A DNA stretch of 64,000 bases. Origin: CBDCKN01 sp965219035. Its GTDB lineage: Bacteria > Gemmatimonadota > Gemmatimonadetes > Longimicrobiales > Gaopeijiaceae. The position numbers and the translations under genes are program-made. The notes under the pieces were generated by a model. That model was not told where the DNA came from, made no database searches, and was given only the letters and a program-made list of their open reading frames with translations. Where the stretch lies: contig CBDCMR010000004.1 of NCBI GenBank assembly GCA_965219035.1, positions 1,488,001 through 1,552,000 on the forward strand. Reading direction: 5' to 3'. Of the stretch, positions 34,859 to 43,220 are shown piece by piece. Each line of letters starts with the position of its first letter. Within the stretch, counting starts at the first letter, position 1.

Positions 34859-35024
34859 TAGTGTTCCGATTCCGAAGTTCTCGAGCCACTAAGAGGGTCG
34901 GGGCGCCGTGGGATCAAGGCGGGACGACGCGGCGTAGCGCAAGCTACGTTAAGGAGTCCCCGCGCTGAGCCCACGGATGCACCGTGCCCTCGACTGGCCG
35001 AGACACTTTGGTAACGGGACACTA
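34859..35024 (+). repeat. Family A element with internal deletion, 166 bp
   Basis: Left end TAGTGTTCCGATTCCGAAGT; right end ACTTTGGTAACGGGACACTA. Nearly the same interior as 8944-9127 but the GAA-loop hairpin has been lost: GCGCAAGC runs on into TACGTTAAGGAGTCC. The right-end CTA (35022-35024) is the complement of the infB stop TAG. It lies between infB and the ylxP-like gene. Confidence 0.85.
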
Positions 35025-37634
35025 TCCCGCGACTCCGGCGAGCGTGCGTGCCACCTCCTCGACCGAGTAGCACTCGATGATGTCGCCGAGTTTGATGTCG
35101 TTGAAGTTGGCGATCCCGATGCCGCACTCGAAGCCCTCTCGCACCTCCTTCGCGTCGTCCTTGAAGCGCTTGAGAGAGGAGATCTCGCCTTCGTAAACGA
35201 CGATTCCGTCACGCACGAGCCGTGCACGAGACTTCCGATCGACGACGCCTTCGAGGACATGCGAGCCGGCGATAGTGCCCACCTTGCTGACCTTGAAGAC
35301 CTCGCGAACCTCGGCGGTACCGAGAATGGTCTCTCTCCGCTCCGGTGTCAGCATGCCTTCGAGGGCAGCACGCACCTCATCTACGGCCTCGTAGATGACG
35401 TCGTACACGCGGATGTCCACTCCGTCTCGCTCGGCATGCTTCCGGGCGTTGGTGTAGGGGCGCACGCCGAAGCCGACGATGACCGAGCCGGACGTCCCGG
35501 CGAGCAACACGTCTTCTTCGTTGATGGCCCCTACCGCCCGATGGACGATCTGGACCTTCACCTCGTCGGTCCCTAGCTGCTCGAGGGCGTCGGATAGGGC
35601 CTGCCCCGAGCCGTCCACATCCGCCTTGATGATGAGGGGGAGCATGTCGGCCTGGCCAGAGGCGAGCAGGCCTGAGAAGTCGCCCAGCTTGACGCCCCGC
35701 TCCTTGATGCGGAGCTGCTTCTCCCGCTCGAGGCGCATGCGGCTCTGGGCGATCTCGCTCGCTCTCTCGGCAGCCATCACCTGGAACGCGTCACCGGCTT
35801 GGGGAACCCCGGCCGTCCCAAGGAGCTGCACTGGAATCCCCGGACTCACGTCCTTCACCGGGTGGCCCCGCTCGTCGAGCATGGCCCGCACGCGGCCCTC
35901 GAAGTGCCCGACCAGGAAGGAATCCCCGACGCGCAGCGTGCCCTTCTGCACGAGTACCGAGACGACCGGGCCCTTTCCGACGTTGAGCTGAGCTTCGATG
36001 ACGATCCCATTCGCATCGCGGTTCGGGTTCGCCTTGAGCTCCAGGAGTTCGGATTGCAGGAGGATTTTCTCGAGGAGGTCGTCGATCCCCTCACCCGTCT
36101 TCGCGGAGATGTCGCCGCTCAGGACGTCTCCACCGAACTCCTCGACCTGTACGTCCTGCTGCAGAAGCTCCTGCTTGACCTTCATGGGATCGGCCGCCGG
36201 TAGATCGCACTTGTTGACGGCCACGACGATGGGTACGCCCGCATTCCGCGCGTGGCTGATGGCCTCTCTGGTCTGGGGCATGACGGAGTCGTCTGCGGCG
36301 ACGACGAGAATCACGATGTCCGTGACCTCGGCGCCTCGTGCCCGCATGGCCGTGAACGCCGCGTGGCCGGGAGTGTCCAGGAAAGTGATGCTTCGCTCGT
36401 CACCCAGCTCCACGCGATACGCACCGATGTGCTGGGTGATGCCTCCCGACTCTCCAGCCACGACGTTCGAGCGCCGGATCTTGTCGAGCAAGAGCGTCTT
36501 TCCGTGATCCACGTGACCCATGACCGTCACCACGGGGGCTCGCGGCTGCAGATCCTCTGGAGAGTCCTCCTCGATCACGTCTTCCTCGTCGACACTATAC
36601 TCCTCCTCACGCACCGCGGTGAAGTCGAACTCATCCAGAAGCAGCTCGATCTGATCGAAGTCGAGCCTCTGATTGATGGTGACCATGAGGCCGAGATTCT
36701 TGAACGCGGAGCCGATGATCTCGGTGGAGGACACGTCCACCAGCTCCGACAGCTCGGAGACCGTGAGGAACTCGTTCACCCGAACGGTGGTCCGCTCCCG
36801 CTCCTCCTCCTCACGTGCCTCCTCCTCGGCGGCCTCGCGCTCCTCCTTCGTGGGCGCGGATCCTTTGCGACGGCGCTTCTTGCCACCTCCCTTGAGCTCA
36901 GCCATGACCCGCTGGATGTTCTCCTGGACCGCGCTCTGATCGACGCGCTGGCGCTTTTTACCCTTCTTTTTCTGGCGCTGCCGCCGCTGGCCGTCGGCCG
37001 TATATCCCTCCGCCTGCACGCGAACCTGCCCGCCAGCGCCTGCGCTGGACTCCGGCTTGGGCCGACGGATGACACGAGCAGGCCCCTCGGGCGCGGACCG
37101 GCGAACGGGCTCCGGCGGCGTAGCCGGTGCCACGGGCAACTCAGCCGTCTCGACGAGCGCCTCAGTTGCAACCTCCTCGGCAGGGGCCTCTGCAGCCACC
37201 TCTTCCTCGGCTACGGGCTCCTCGGCCTCGGCTTCTTCCTCCGACTCCTCGTCCTGTGCCGACTCCTCTGGCTCGGCGTCCTCGTCAGCCACAGCGGCCG
37301 AAGCGGCGACGTCGTCAGCCTCTTTCGCGGTGGGTTCCTCGGAGGACTCGGCCTCTTCCTGCTCCGGCTCGGGCTCTGGCGGTATTTCACTCGCCCGGCG
37401 CCTCCGACGCCGGCCCGCAGTAGGTTTGGCGTCCTCGATGGCGGCCTGAATCGCCTCGCTCGCGTCCTTGTGACCGGCACGGCGCTCCCGCTCGAGGCGG
37501 GCGAGAATCCGCGACACGTCCTCGTCGCTCATGGGCGTATCCTCGTCAGGGACGCGGATGTGCAACGTCCTCAACAGGCTAAGCAAAACCTCGGACGAAA
37601 CTCCGAGATCCTTGGCTAGTTCTACAACCCGCAT
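35022..37634 (-). CDS. infB: Translation initiation factor IF-2
   Basis: 870 residues. Brings initiator tRNA to the 30S subunit and hydrolyses GTP. N-terminal IF2_N helix (MRVVELAKDLGVSSEVLLSL), a long Glu/Ala-rich low-complexity linker (about 60-270) and a second IF2_N near 283-335, then G1 GHVDHGKT at 373-380, GGITQHIGAYRVEL, DTPGHAAFTAMRARG and NKCD. Domains II to IV follow. The TAG stop is provided by the tip of a family A repeat (last residues LAGVAG). Confidence 0.97.
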   Translation of the reverse strand: MRVVELAKDLGVSSEVLLSLLRTLHIRVPDEDTPMSDEDVSRILARLERERRAGHKDASEAIQAAIEDAKPTAGRRRRRRASEIPPEPEPEQEEAESSEEPTAKEADDVAASAAVADEDAEPEESAQDEESEEEAEAEEPVAEEEVAAEAPAEEVATEALVETAELPVAPATPPEPVRRSAPEGPARVIRRPKPESSAGAGGQVRVQAEGYTADGQRRQRQKKKGKKRQRVDQSAVQENIQRVMAELKGGGKKRRRKGSAPTKEEREAAEEEAREEEERERTTVRVNEFLTVSELSELVDVSSTEIIGSAFKNLGLMVTINQRLDFDQIELLLDEFDFTAVREEEYSVDEEDVIEEDSPEDLQPRAPVVTVMGHVDHGKTLLLDKIRRSNVVAGESGGITQHIGAYRVELGDERSITFLDTPGHAAFTAMRARGAEVTDIVILVVAADDSVMPQTREAISHARNAGVPIVVAVNKCDLPAADPMKVKQELLQQDVQVEEFGGDVLSGDISAKTGEGIDDLLEKILLQSELLELKANPNRDANGIVIEAQLNVGKGPVVSVLVQKGTLRVGDSFLVGHFEGRVRAMLDERGHPVKDVSPGIPVQLLGTAGVPQAGDAFQVMAAERASEIAQSRMRLEREKQLRIKERGVKLGDFSGLLASGQADMLPLIIKADVDGSGQALSDALEQLGTDEVKVQIVHRAVGAINEEDVLLAGTSGSVIVGFGVRPYTNARKHAERDGVDIRVYDVIYEAVDEVRAALEGMLTPERRETILGTAEVREVFKVSKVGTIAGSHVLEGVVDRKSRARLVRDGIVVYEGEISSLKRFKDDAKEVREGFECGIGIANFNDIKLGDIIECYSVEEVARTLAGVAG

Positions 37635-37643
37635 CTACTTTGC

Positions 37644-38003
37644 CTACCTCCGCTTCTCAGTCTCATCGTTCGTACTCAGGTTCGCGGCCAACTGCCTGGC
37701 CAAACGACTCGCGAAGCCCGCCTCGGTAACAGCAACGGCGGAGATCGGAGCGGATCCGACCGCCGCACCCAATTCGGCCCGGCTCCCCAGGATCACGCGG
37801 GGAGTCGCCCGATGGCGCAGCAGCTTCAACACTTTGTCCCGTTGGACCTCCGAGGCGTCGTCGGCAAACCACACCAGCCGGGCGCGTCCATCCTTGACGG
37901 CGCGCTGAGTGGATCCCGTCCCGCGCTCCAATGCGCCGGCTCGACGGGCGAGCCCCAGGAGCGCCAATGCGCTACGCTTCGACCGGCTCTTGATCGTCTC
38001 CAC
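37644..38003 (-). CDS. L7Ae-like RNA-binding protein (YlxQ-like)
   Basis: About 119 residues from GTG 38003, overlapping the nusA end by 32 bases; longer starts inside nusA are unlikely. SALALLGLARRAGALERGTGSTQRAVKDGRARLVWFADDASEVQRDKV follows the L7Ae/YlxQ pattern, with a short kink-turn-binding fold. Lies between nusA and infB as ylxQ does. The usual ylxR (DUF448) gene in this interval is absent. Start position is not certain. Confidence 0.75.
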   Translation of the reverse strand: METIKSRSKRSALALLGLARRAGALERGTGSTQRAVKDGRARLVWFADDASEVQRDKVLKLLRHRATPRVILGSRAELGAAVGSAPISAVAVTEAGFASRLARQLAANLSTNDETEKRR

Positions 38004-39567
38004 TCGTCGCCTCTTCACCCACCTCCTCGAGGCCGCCCACAACCTCCGCTCCCTCCGCACCCATGGCGGCAGCCAGGCCCTCCGACCCGGATTCATCCAC
38101 CTCATCTACCGCCACCTCGGCGTTTCCTGCCTCTGCTACATCGTCAGTCTCGTCCCCGCCGGCTTCTTCCGTCGTGCCCTCGAGGTCCACCGTATCCTCG
38201 GCCTCGGCGGTGTCTGAGGCGTCTCCGGCCGTGGAGGCATCATCCTCGACGACCGCGCCCTCCGTGGCGGACGAATCCGCCACAACAGTGAGCTCATCTA
38301 TGAGGGTGAGGAGCCGATCCGCATCGGCTTCCGTCAGCCCCTCGATGGCCATGAATTCGTCGCGGCTGAAGTCGATGATCTGCAGAAAAGTATTAAATCC
38401 AGCCGCCCCGAGGGCCGCCAGCGTCCCCGGAGCGAGATCCAGCTCCGCCAACGAAAAGTCGGAGGTCTCGTAGTCGCCGTCGCCCGATTCCTGGAACAAG
38501 GAAAGATCCGCTCCGAGCTCAACCCACTCCCGCGAACCGTACAGGTCGATCTGCCAGCCGATGAGCTGGGACGCGAGCCGCACGTTCTGGCCGTTCCGGC
38601 CGATGGCCAGGGAGAGCTGATCCTCGTCGACGATGGCCGTGATCACCTGGCGCTCTGGATCGCTCACGACCTTGGAGACCCGCGCCGGTGCCAGGGAGCG
38701 CCGCGCGAATATCTCCGGCTCGGCGTGCCAGGGGACGATGTCGATCCGCTCTCCGCCGAGCTCCTGCACCACCGCTTGCACCCGGGAGCCTCTAAGGCCG
38801 ACACAGGCACCCACTGGATCGATGGACTCATCCCGGCTGTAGACGGCGATCTTCGTCCGTCCACCGACCTCACGGGCCACTTCCTTGATGTCTACGATCC
38901 CCTGGTGGATCTCCGGCACCTCAAGGCTGAAGAGGGCCGCCACGAAAAGGGGGTCTCCCCTGGAGAGGATGAGGCGAGGACCCTTCGGGGTTTCTTCAAC
39001 CTTTTTGAGGACGCACCGAATGGGATCGCCCTGCCGGAATCGCTCCCGGGGATTCTGATCTTTCCAGGGAATGATGGCATCGGCGTCGGGCGAGCGGTTG
39101 AGCATGACCACGATCTTGCCACGCTCGATCTGCTGCACCTCGCCGGAGAGTAGCTCCCCGATGCGGTCCGAGTACTCATCGCGAATTCGGTCACGCTCGG
39201 TTTCACGAATCAGCTGAACGATACGCTGTTTCACGGCCATGACCGCGTTGCGACCGAAGTCCGCGAAATCGACCGGAATCTCCATTACGTCGCCGACTTC
39301 GAACCCTTCGTCGTCCCAGCGGGCCTCCTCAAGGCTGATTTCGGACGAGGGGTCTTCCACCTCCTCGACAACCCGTCGGAGCACCACGATGTCGAATCCG
39401 CCGGCCACATCGTCTATGGTGATCTCGGCCTGTACGTTCGGACCATATATGCGCGCCAAACCCGCCCTAATCCCGTCCTGGAGGAGTTCATTCACCTCAT
39501 CTGGAGACAGGCTCTTCGTTGCGGCGACATCTCTGAACGCCGCGACGATCTGGCCGGTATCAGTCAT
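37972..39567 (-). CDS. nusA: Transcription termination/antitermination factor NusA
   Basis: 531 residues. N-terminal RNA-polymerase domain, S1 domain (VQQIERGKIVVMLNRSPDADAIIPWKDQNP), KH1/KH2 (YSRDESIDPVGACVGLRGSRVQAVVQELGGERIDIVPW and LSLAIGRNGQNVRLASQLIGW), then a helix-hairpin-helix segment (GFNTFLQIIDFSRDEFMAIEGLTEADADRLL) and a long acidic Ala/Glu/Asp tail from about residue 425. The tail is longer than usual and may be a lineage feature. Follows rimP by 21 bases. Confidence 0.96.
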   Translation of the reverse strand: MTDTGQIVAAFRDVAATKSLSPDEVNELLQDGIRAGLARIYGPNVQAEITIDDVAGGFDIVVLRRVVEEVEDPSSEISLEEARWDDEGFEVGDVMEIPVDFADFGRNAVMAVKQRIVQLIRETERDRIRDEYSDRIGELLSGEVQQIERGKIVVMLNRSPDADAIIPWKDQNPRERFRQGDPIRCVLKKVEETPKGPRLILSRGDPLFVAALFSLEVPEIHQGIVDIKEVAREVGGRTKIAVYSRDESIDPVGACVGLRGSRVQAVVQELGGERIDIVPWHAEPEIFARRSLAPARVSKVVSDPERQVITAIVDEDQLSLAIGRNGQNVRLASQLIGWQIDLYGSREWVELGADLSLFQESGDGDYETSDFSLAELDLAPGTLAALGAAGFNTFLQIIDFSRDEFMAIEGLTEADADRLLTLIDELTVVADSSATEGAVVEDDASTAGDASDTAEAEDTVDLEGTTEEAGGDETDDVAEAGNAEVAVDEVDESGSEGLAAAMGAEGAEVVGGLEEVGEEATSGDDQEPVEA

Positions 39568-39588
39568 ATTGTCCTCACCCCGTGCGCC

Positions 39589-40077
39589 CTACTTCCAGGT
39601 GAACAGGAGGTGGGCACCCTTGATGTCGGTCAGGGGCACGCACACCTCAGTCCCATCTCCCAGTCGGAGCCGGGCCGTCGGCTCCGGCTCCGGGTCCAAT
39701 CCCAACAACTCAGCCTCGAGCCGAGTGGACCGCTCAGCGAGAACCCCGTGGCCTTTGACCACGATAGACCGGCCTGCAAAGCGCTCCCAGTCACGTGGCC
39801 GGACCAACGGCCGCTCGACTCCCGGAGACGAGACCTCCAGCACAAAGTGCTCAGGCACGTCCTCGTGCTCGTCGAGCCAAGCCTCGAGGGCACGGCTCAC
39901 CTGAGCGCAATCGTCCACCGTGACCGACGACTCCAGCCCCGAGCCGAGCCGATCCATGCGGACGCGCATGATCGGCCGAGCCCGGCTCCCGGCCCACTCC
40001 AGCAAGACGAGCTCAAATCCGAGAGCCGCGATCCGCGCCTCCATCTCCTGCTCGACTTCGGGCCGTGATGCAGCCAT
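39589..40077 (-). CDS. rimP: Ribosome maturation factor RimP
   Basis: 162 residues from ATG 40077 (MAASRPEVEQEMEARI) with TAGGGGTGG just ahead; an upstream extension to 40221 would run through the promoter and leader hairpins and is rejected. Family motifs: GFELVLLEWAGSRARPIMRVRMDR, DDCAQVSRALEAWLDE and FVLEVSSPGVERPLVRPRDWERFAGR. Needed for 30S assembly. First gene of the nusA-infB operon. Confidence 0.94.
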   Translation of the reverse strand: MAASRPEVEQEMEARIAALGFELVLLEWAGSRARPIMRVRMDRLGSGLESSVTVDDCAQVSRALEAWLDEHEDVPEHFVLEVSSPGVERPLVRPRDWERFAGRSIVVKGHGVLAERSTRLEAELLGLDPEPEPTARLRLGDGTEVCVPLTDIKGAHLLFTWK

Positions 40078-40122
40078 GGCCACCCCTACCGGAGGCCGCA
40101 GCTTTCGCAAACCTCCGAGAAC

Positions 40123-40149
40123 AAAAAAGCGGGGGCAACCAACTCCCCC
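40123..40149 (-). terminator. Intrinsic terminator in the rimP leader
   Basis: On the minus strand GGGGG (complement of 40145-40149) pairs with CCCCC (complement of 40131-40135), loop of nine, followed by GC then TTTTTT (complement of 40123-40128). It lies about 45 bases ahead of the rimP ATG and downstream of the promoter at 40193-40221, so it would cut transcription before rimP unless read through. Such leader terminators in front of rimP-nusA suit autoregulation by NusA. Confidence 0.7.
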
Positions 40150-40161
40150 ACTCACAAAAGC

Positions 40162-40180
40162 GGCCGCCTCAGGGGCGGCC
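40162..40180 (-). promoter_or_regulatory. Upstream leader hairpin of the rimP operon
   Basis: GGCCGCC (40162-40168) pairs with GGCGGCC (40174-40180), loop of five. It lies between the predicted transcription start (about 40186) and the terminator hairpin, followed on the minus strand by CTTTTG. A third stem GGAGG/CCTCC (40091-40095 with 40112-40116) is nearer the ATG. The stack suggests a structured regulatory leader. Confidence 0.55.
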
Positions 40181-40192
40181 CTTACGACCAGT

Positions 40193-40221
40193 AATATAGG
40201 CGCAATGCCTTGATTCCTCAA
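40193..40221 (-). promoter_or_regulatory. Sigma70-type promoter of the rimP-nusA-infB operon
   Basis: Minus strand TTGAGG (complement of 40216-40221), 17-base spacer, TATATT (complement of 40193-40198). Predicted start near 40186, giving a leader of roughly 109 bases to the rimP ATG. A palindrome CTCAAG-A-CTTGAG at 40217-40229 overlaps the -35 box and could be an operator. Confidence 0.7.
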
Positions 40222-40253
40222 GACTTGAGCCCCTGGTGACCGGCCTCAGGGCT

Positions 40254-40655
40254 TCACGCGTCCCCCTCGTCCTCGGCCGGCCCCTCGGAGGTCTCTTCGA
40301 CCTCGAGCCCCAGGGACCTCTCAACACCCTTGACCCTCTCCTTGAGCTCGTCTACCACGCCCTTCAGACCGTCGAAGTCCTTTTGTTTGACGAAGTCGAA
40401 GGCCTCCCGAGCCTCCCCGGCTCTGGCCTGGGCCTTCTCCAGCGTCGAGCGCATGACCTCTTTCGCCCTCTCAGGCGTGAGATCGCCCCGCTCCCTCGCT
40501 TCGCTGAGAGTCTCCTCGATGGCATCTTTCATGGCACTGAGCATGCTCATCCCCTGCCGAACGCCGCCCTTTATGCTGTCTGTCCGGCTTTTCTCTTGCG
40601 GTTCTTGCTCGGTGCCCGAGCCGTTGTTCTCCTCAGGAGCGTTCTCTTCCGACAT
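40254..40655 (-). CDS. Acidic helical protein, phasin-like, unknown function
   Basis: 133 residues, highly charged. The centre (about 30-115) is amphipathic helix: GMSMLSAMKDAIEETLSEARERGDLTPERAKEVMRSTLEKAQ (in part) and VDELKERVKGVERSLGLEVEE; both ends are acidic and disordered. Resembles phasin-type or apolipoprotein-like small proteins but no firm family. AGAGGAAAAGAG lies ahead of the ATG, preceded by an inverted repeat GGTGACC/GGTCACC (40679-40685, 40714-40720). Its own transcript would run toward the rimP promoter. Confidence 0.65.
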   Translation of the reverse strand: MSEENAPEENNGSGTEQEPQEKSRTDSIKGGVRQGMSMLSAMKDAIEETLSEARERGDLTPERAKEVMRSTLEKAQARAGEAREAFDFVKQKDFDGLKGVVDELKERVKGVERSLGLEVEETSEGPAEDEGDA

Positions 40656-40771
40656 GATGTCACTCTTTTCCTCTGTGAGGTGACCAGGTGGTCGGCCCTG
40701 CAGGACCTCTCGGGGTCACCGGAGTGTTCAGTCCACCTGTAGGCCCTACGGTCGTGGCGCCCACGGGGTTT

Positions 40772-42055
40772 CTAGGAGGCCTCGGCTCTCTCGATACGGG
40801 CCCCGAGGGCACGGAGCCGCTGGTCGATGCGCTCGTACCCGCGCTCGATCTGGCGGATGTTCTGAATGCGGCTCGTGCCCTCTGCCCCCAGGGCCGCGAT
40901 CAGCATCGCCATCCCGGCCCGGATGTCGGGGCTCTCCATCGTCGTGGCCCGGAGCTTGGATGGACCAGCCACCACCGCTCGGTGGGGATCGCAGAGGATG
41001 ATCTGGGCACCCATGGCCACGAGCTTGTCCGTGAAGTACATCCGGGACTCGAACATCTTCTCGTGCACCAGGACGGTCCCGGTACACTGTGTGGCCGTGA
41101 CTACGGCGATGGACGTGAGATCCGCCGGGAACGCCGGCCAGGGGCCGTCGTCGACCTTGGGCACGGCACCGAAGGCGTCGCTGGCCACCCGGCACTCGCG
41201 GTCACCGTGAATCGTGAGTGAATCCCCAGCGATGGTCACCTCCACTCCGAGTCGCGCGAAGCCCAACAAGGTGGAATCCAGGTGCTCGATGGGGGCCTCT
41301 TCCACCACCAGCTCACTCCCCGTTACTACCGCAAGGCCGATGAAGGACCCCGTCTCGATGTGGTCCCTGCCGATGCCGAAGGTGGTACCGCCGAGCTCCC
41401 GAACCCCTTCGATGTGAAGGCGATTCGTGCCGATCCCCTCGATGTGGGCACCCATGCCGTTAAGGAGATGACACAGATCCTGGACGTGCGGCTCGGAGGC
41501 GACATTCCGCAGCCACGACTCCCCGTCGGCGAGTACTGCCGCCATGATGGTGTTCTCGGTGGCCGTGACGGAGGGCTCGTCCAGGAACACGTCGGCCCCG
41601 GTCAGGCCCGGTGCTTCGATCCGGAATCCCCCGTTCAGGCTCACTTGAGCCCCCAGGGCCTCGAACGCCAGGAAGTGGGTGTCCATGCGACGACGACCGA
41701 TCACGTCTCCACCCGGCGGAGGCAGATCGACCCGCCCAAAGCGGGCCAGAAGGGGTCCGGCGAGGAGTAGCGACGCTCGAATGCGCTCAGCCAACCTCCG
41801 GTCCACCCCTGCTGAAACCACTTCGGAGGCATCCACGGTGACCACGTTCTCGTCGTCCCATCGTACGTCGGCACCGAGCGAGCCCACGATTTCCAAGAAG
41901 GTCTCGACGTCGCGAATGCGTGGGATGTTCTGGAGGGTGACGGGCTCGGATGCAAGCACTGTGGCTGCGATTGCAGGCAAGGCAGCGTTCTTGTTGCCGG
42001 CGGGTCGGATCGTCCCGGTCAGGGCATGGCCGCCCTCTACGATAAAGCTGGGCAT
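40772..42055 (-). CDS. murA: UDP-N-acetylglucosamine 1-carboxyvinyltransferase, Asp-type active site
   Basis: 427 residues from ATG 42055 (AAGGAGG just ahead; frame open upstream to 42178). First step of peptidoglycan precursor synthesis: transfers enolpyruvate from PEP to UDP-GlcNAc. Seen: RPAGNKNAALPAIAATVL at 17-34 (catalytic Lys22 equivalent), RIRASLLLAGPLLARFG, EPSVTATENTIMAAVLA, FPADLTSIAVVTATQC. The active-site loop reads LPPPGGDVIGRRRMD; the usual Cys of PGGCxIGxRP is D117 here. MurA with Asp at this position stays active and is resistant to fosfomycin, as in Mycobacterium tuberculosis and Chlamydia. Confidence 0.94.
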   Translation of the reverse strand: MPSFIVEGGHALTGTIRPAGNKNAALPAIAATVLASEPVTLQNIPRIRDVETFLEIVGSLGADVRWDDENVVTVDASEVVSAGVDRRLAERIRASLLLAGPLLARFGRVDLPPPGGDVIGRRRMDTHFLAFEALGAQVSLNGGFRIEAPGLTGADVFLDEPSVTATENTIMAAVLADGESWLRNVASEPHVQDLCHLLNGMGAHIEGIGTNRLHIEGVRELGGTTFGIGRDHIETGSFIGLAVVTGSELVVEEAPIEHLDSTLLGFARLGVEVTIAGDSLTIHGDRECRVASDAFGAVPKVDDGPWPAFPADLTSIAVVTATQCTGTVLVHEKMFESRMYFTDKLVAMGAQIILCDPHRAVVAGPSKLRATTMESPDIRAGMAMLIAALGAEGTSRIQNIRQIERGYERIDQRLRALGARIERAEAS

Positions 42056-42386
42056 GTCCTCCTTGCGGTCTCCGAAGTAAGTGGCCGACACCGTTCCGGT
42101 GTGCGGACCCGCGACCGTTTCGCCACGTCGCCCTCGAACATATTCCACCGTCCCCTGACGCAGCAACCGGCTCCTCATCGTAGCGCCCTCCAGCTCGGAA
42201 TACTCCCCTGCCCACAGCCTTCACCCCTCGCGTGGGACCATGGCTTGCGATACTCTGATGCACGTAGCGTGCCGCCATCGGGAGGGCTTCCGCTGATACC
42301 TCGTTCCGCCCCAGCCAAGTCTGAGCTAGCACCTCGCTCCCACGGCTCACGACGTGTCATCGTGATCGTATAATGGGTTACAGGAC
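42056..42386. other. Divergent intergenic region between murA and the EIIA gene
   Basis: 331 bases with no gene assigned. On the minus strand the murA frame stays open back to 42178 without start support. On the plus strand a perfect TATAAT lies at 42369-42374. No terminal inverted repeat, tRNA or hairpin of note was seen. Confidence 0.5.
42369..42374 (+). promoter_or_regulatory. Perfect -10 box in front of the EIIA gene
   Basis: TATAAT ends 12 bases before the ATG at 42387, so the mRNA leader would be only about 5-7 bases. No good -35 at 17 bases (CTCACG). Fits a near-leaderless transcript. Confidence 0.5.
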
Positions 42387-42848
42387 ATGCGTTTAAGGGA
42401 CTTCTTTCAAGCCGATTCGATCCTGTGCGGATTCAGCGCTGGGTCCCGCGACAACGCCATCGAGCTGCTGGCGGAGACACTGGCGAGTCGGGGCCTGATA
42501 CAGAATGAGTCAGAGGTGAAGAACCGGCTCACACACACCGAGAACGTCCACACAACGGCCACCGGCAATGGAGTGGCGATCCCCCACGCCACCGTCGAGG
42601 GGCTCGAAAAGACCCTCCTCATGGTGGCCGTCTCCCGCGATCCGGTGGCGTTCGGACCCACCGAGGTCGAGACCTGCTCTGTCTTCTTTCTTCTCTTGTC
42701 TCCGGCGGACCGCGGGGGCGAGCACATCAAGATCCTGGCCAGGATCGCACGATTGGCGTCCGACCCCTCTGCGGTGGAGCGCCTTCGGTCTGCAGGCTCG
42801 GAGGAGCTCCTGGTGGAAGCCCTGGAAGCGATGGATGACCGACGCTGA
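42387..42848 (+). CDS. PTS EIIA-type (PtsN-like) regulatory domain protein
   Basis: 153 residues, one EIIA-fructose/nitrogen type domain. Phosphorylatable His is H67 in GNGVAIPHATVEG; FFLLLSPADRGGEHIKILARIARL follows the fold. No EIIB, EIIC or sugar permease is near, so it is more likely a regulator like PtsN, which in enterobacteria controls K+ transport. It overlaps the PII-like gene by 14 bases and precedes a cation/proton antiporter, which fits an ion-homeostasis role (inference). Confidence 0.88.
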   Translation: MRLRDFFQADSILCGFSAGSRDNAIELLAETLASRGLIQNESEVKNRLTHTENVHTTATGNGVAIPHATVEGLEKTLLMVAVSRDPVAFGPTEVETCSVFFLLLSPADRGGEHIKILARIARLASDPSAVERLRSAGSEELLVEALEAMDDRR

Positions 42849-43212
42849 CGACCGCGCCATGCACCTCCTGGTCGCCGTCGTCAACCAGCCCGAGAAGCTG
42901 GACGAGATCCTCTCCGGGTTCGTCGAGCTCGGGGTGCGTGGAGCAACCGTCATCAACTCCGAGGGCATGGGTCGTGTCCTTTCGCATGACATCCCGATCT
43001 TCGCCGGTCTCCAGACTCTCATCGATCGGTCTCGGCCACACAATCGCACGATCTTCACCGTGCTGGATGATGATCTAGTAGAACCGGTGATCGCTCTCTT
43101 CCAGGACATATGCGGTAATCTCGAAGACCCCGCCACGGGAATCCTGTTTACTCTTGCGTTGGATCGGGTGGTTGGACTTTCGGCCACGGAATTGGGCGAA
43201 GAGCCGGAGTAG
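42835..43212 (+). CDS. PII-like signalling protein
   Basis: 125 residues from ATG 42835 (overlaps the EIIA stop); ATG 42859 is an alternative. LLVAVVNQPEKLDEILSGFVELGVRGATVINSEGMGRVL is the PII-type first beta-alpha-beta with the signature G(V/I)xGxTV...G. FTVLDDDLVEPVIALFQDICGNLEDPATGILFTLALDRVVGL completes the fold. The classic T-loop Tyr is absent, as in PII-like (non-GlnB) groups that sit next to transporters. Likely binds a nucleotide and controls the antiporter encoded 8 bases downstream. Confidence 0.75.
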   Translation: MTDADDRAMHLLVAVVNQPEKLDEILSGFVELGVRGATVINSEGMGRVLSHDIPIFAGLQTLIDRSRPHNRTIFTVLDDDLVEPVIALFQDICGNLEDPATGILFTLALDRVVGLSATELGEEPE

Positions 43213-43220
43213 AGCGGTCC

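Noticed and set aside
36252..37619. 455-codon plus-strand frame
   Set aside because: Antisense to infB, whose GTPase motifs are intact.
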